Below are positions 62,462 to 64,000 of a DNA stretch of 64,000 bases, piece after piece (position 1 is the stretch's first letter; every line of letters starts with the position of its first letter). Source of the stretch: Myxococcus stipitatus (GTDB lineage Bacteria; Myxococcota; Myxococcia; Myxococcales; Myxococcaceae). The stretch is taken from NCBI RefSeq assembly GCF_038561935.1, contig NZ_CP102770.1:2046001-2110000 (forward strand), read 5' to 3'. Under the pieces are notes generated by a model. That model had not been told where the DNA came from, made no database searches, and worked only from the letters and a program-made list of their open reading frames with translations. Made by a program: the position numbers and the translations under genes.

Positions 62462-64000
62462 TCACGCCACCTTCAGCAGCGGCGTGCGCATCACCCGGTC
62501 CACCCAGCCGGACTGGCTGGCGCCGGGCAGCGTCGGCGCATCCATCAGCGCCTTGAGCACCCGAGGGACCTGGTAGGGGTCCGCGAACTGGTCCACGTTG
62601 ACCTCGCTGAAGGGCACCCGCAGCTGGCTCGAGCACGTGCGGACCGTGTTTCCACGAGCCCCCGCCACACTCACCAGCAACGCCATGGCCGCCACCGAGT
62701 AGCCGCAGTCGCGGAAGACACGGGCGAACTGGTCACCCGCCTCACCCGCCTCGTCGCCCACCACGATGACCACCAGCTTCGCCCCCTCCGGCACCTTCAC
62801 GCCGCTTCGGTGCAGCGCGAGCACGCCGGCCGCGTGCGTCGTGCCTCCCGACGCCTTCAGCCCCGCGAGCATGTGCTGGACCGCCGTGCGGTTGGACGCC
62901 TTGGGCTTGAGGACGGTGCCCGTCGTGTCGAACGCCGCGATGTGCAGCTTCTCCATCGGGAAGCCCGCGAGGATGCGCGCGAGCGCCTCCTTCGAGTTCT
63001 CGATGGCCCCCTCCATGGAGCCCGACTTGTCGATGAGGAACATCACCCGCACGTCGGTCTCCGCCGTCGCCTCCTCGACCGCCTTGCGGGCGGCGTTGTC
63101 GCTGGCCTCCTCCAGCTTCTGGCGCAGTACCTCGCTGCGCACGTTCTTCGCGATGTTCAGCGCCCGCTGGTCCGTCGCCGTCTGGATGGCCTTCTCCCAG
63201 CGCGCGCGGACCGACGGCTCCGCCAGCAGGCCCAGCTCCTCGAGCGTGGGCGTCATCAGCCGCAGGTCGCGGTCCGACAGCGAGGGCAGGAGCGCCGCCA
63301 TGATGGCCGGAGTCATCCCCAGGTCCTGCGGCAGTCGTCCCACGACCTCCTTGTAGGAGAGCCGCTCGTGCTCGATCCACTCGCAGATCTCCGCCTCCGA
63401 CAGCCCGTCGAAGCGCTCGCGCTTGACCAGCGTCAGCCCGTTGAGGCCCACCGTGCGGTGCCCGCTCTCGGCCTGCTTCTGCTTCCAGCCGAGCACCTCG
63501 AAGAAGCCCTGCGCGCGCGGCTTGTACCCCGCCTTGCGCGCCAGCTTCTTCAGCGTCTCCTTGTAGCCCGCCTTCACGAGCCCCTGGAGCATGGACACGT
63601 TGGCCTCACGCGCCGCGAGCCACCGCGCCGCCACGCGCTTCCAGCGGCCCATGGGCGGCTTGCGCGACGCCGGGTCACCGAAGCCCGCCTCGCGGTTGAG
63701 GCGCGCGATCTCCGGCTGCTCGAGCAGCTCCGCCACCCGCAGCACCGCCTTGGGCGTGAGCATGCGCGTGGACTTGCGCTCGTAGTGCAGCACCATGGCC
63801 TCGCCGATGGCGCGCCAGTCGTCGTCGTGGAACGCGACCTCGCCGCCGTCACCCTTCACGGGCAGGCCGGCGTGGCTCTGCACCAGCATCAGGGCACACG
63901 TGGCCACCTTCAGGTCGCGCCAGTCCGTCTGCGTCAGCGCGTACGAGGCGAAGTGCGCCATCAGCACCGAGTTGAGCTGGTAGATGTCCAGGAGCTGTCG
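62462..64000 (-). CDS. TROVE-like/vWA protein (5' end outside window)
   Basis: At least 512 residues visible; the frame continues past the right edge, so the start is not seen. The N-terminal portion is all-helical (MAHFASYALTQTDWRDLKVA, AMVLHYERKSTRMLTPKAVL), TROVE/Ro60-like in place and composition. The C-terminal 190 residues are a vWA domain with MIDAS MFLIDKSGSMEG (DxSxS), GGTTHAAGVLAL (Thr) and VVGDEAGEAG (Asp). Ro60-like proteins hold misfolded or small RNAs. First gene of the operon with the 324-residue and JAMM genes. Confidence 0.82.
   Translation of the reverse strand, partial: RQLLDIYQLNSVLMAHFASYALTQTDWRDLKVATCALMLVQSHAGLPVKGDGGEVAFHDDDWRAIGEAMVLHYERKSTRMLTPKAVLRVAELLEQPEIARLNREAGFGDPASRKPPMGRWKRVAARWLAAREANVSMLQGLVKAGYKETLKKLARKAGYKPRAQGFFEVLGWKQKQAESGHRTVGLNGLTLVKRERFDGLSEAEICEWIEHERLSYKEVVGRLPQDLGMTPAIMAALLPSLSDRDLRLMTPTLEELGLLAEPSVRARWEKAIQTATDQRALNIAKNVRSEVLRQKLEEASDNAARKAVEEATAETDVRVMFLIDKSGSMEGAIENSKEALARILAGFPMEKLHIAAFDTTGTVLKPKASNRTAVQHMLAGLKASGGTTHAAGVLALHRSGVKVPEGAKLVVIVVGDEAGEAGDQFARVFRDCGYSVAAMALLVSVAGARGNTVRTCSSQLRVPFSEVNVDQFADPYQVPRVLKALMDAPTLPGASQSGWVDRVMRTPLLKVA

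Overview
The window is high-GC bacterial DNA with the gene style of a myxobacterium (Myxococcus, Corallococcus, Pyxidicoccus or a relative). The signs are many lipoproteins and secreted proteases, two metalloproteases of the Myxococcus protease B (M57) type, several AraC regulators each beside an enzyme gene, an RCC1/cadherin-repeat surface lipoprotein, and a TROVE-like/vWA protein. The genus is an inference; no rRNA or other marker gene is present.

Region 1 (2-12975, + strand) is one tightly packed nine-gene operon that looks like an anti-phage defence system. In order it encodes a giant P-loop ATPase (cut by the left edge), a winged-helix accessory protein, a NurA-like nuclease, a HerA translocase, a small nuclease-like protein, a Hanks kinase with a TPR-like tail, a restriction-like/SAVED effector, a CD-NTase with a C-terminal sensor, and a small PD-(D/E)XK-like protein. 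All but one junction are start/stop overlaps. The last genes form a CBASS pair, while the first resemble HerA-NurA systems. I know no named system with this full set.

Region 2 (13383-14204, - strand) holds a terminator, five tRNA genes (Asn, Gln, Lys, Ile, Tyr; transcribed Tyr to Asn) and a small-peptide gene. Two of the tRNAs lack both halves of the usual D-loop/T-loop contact. A homologous, frameshifted peptide gene sits upstream of a tRNA-Gly gene at 30 kb.

Region 3 (14.4-53.3 kb) is ordinary chromosomal accessory content: alpha/beta hydrolases, a VOC protein, AraC/TetR/GntR-type regulators, GNATs, GSTs, two FAD monooxygenases, a flavin oxidase, an NlpC/P60 lipoprotein, an S9 peptidase and two gene remnants. 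The standout is at 42540-43034: a TlpA/thioredoxin-like lipoprotein whose first CxxC cysteine is an in-frame TGA, followed by a perfect hairpin that fits the bacterial SECIS rules. It is a candidate selenoprotein.

Region 4 (53.3-64 kb) contains secreted and anchored proteins, endonuclease V, a DUF2267 protein and two small - strand operons that together look like a ubiquitin-like toolkit: an E1/ThiF-like enzyme with an 82-residue possible ubiquitin-like protein, and 7 kb away a JAMM peptidase with a conserved 324-residue protein and a TROVE-like/vWA protein that runs off the right edge.
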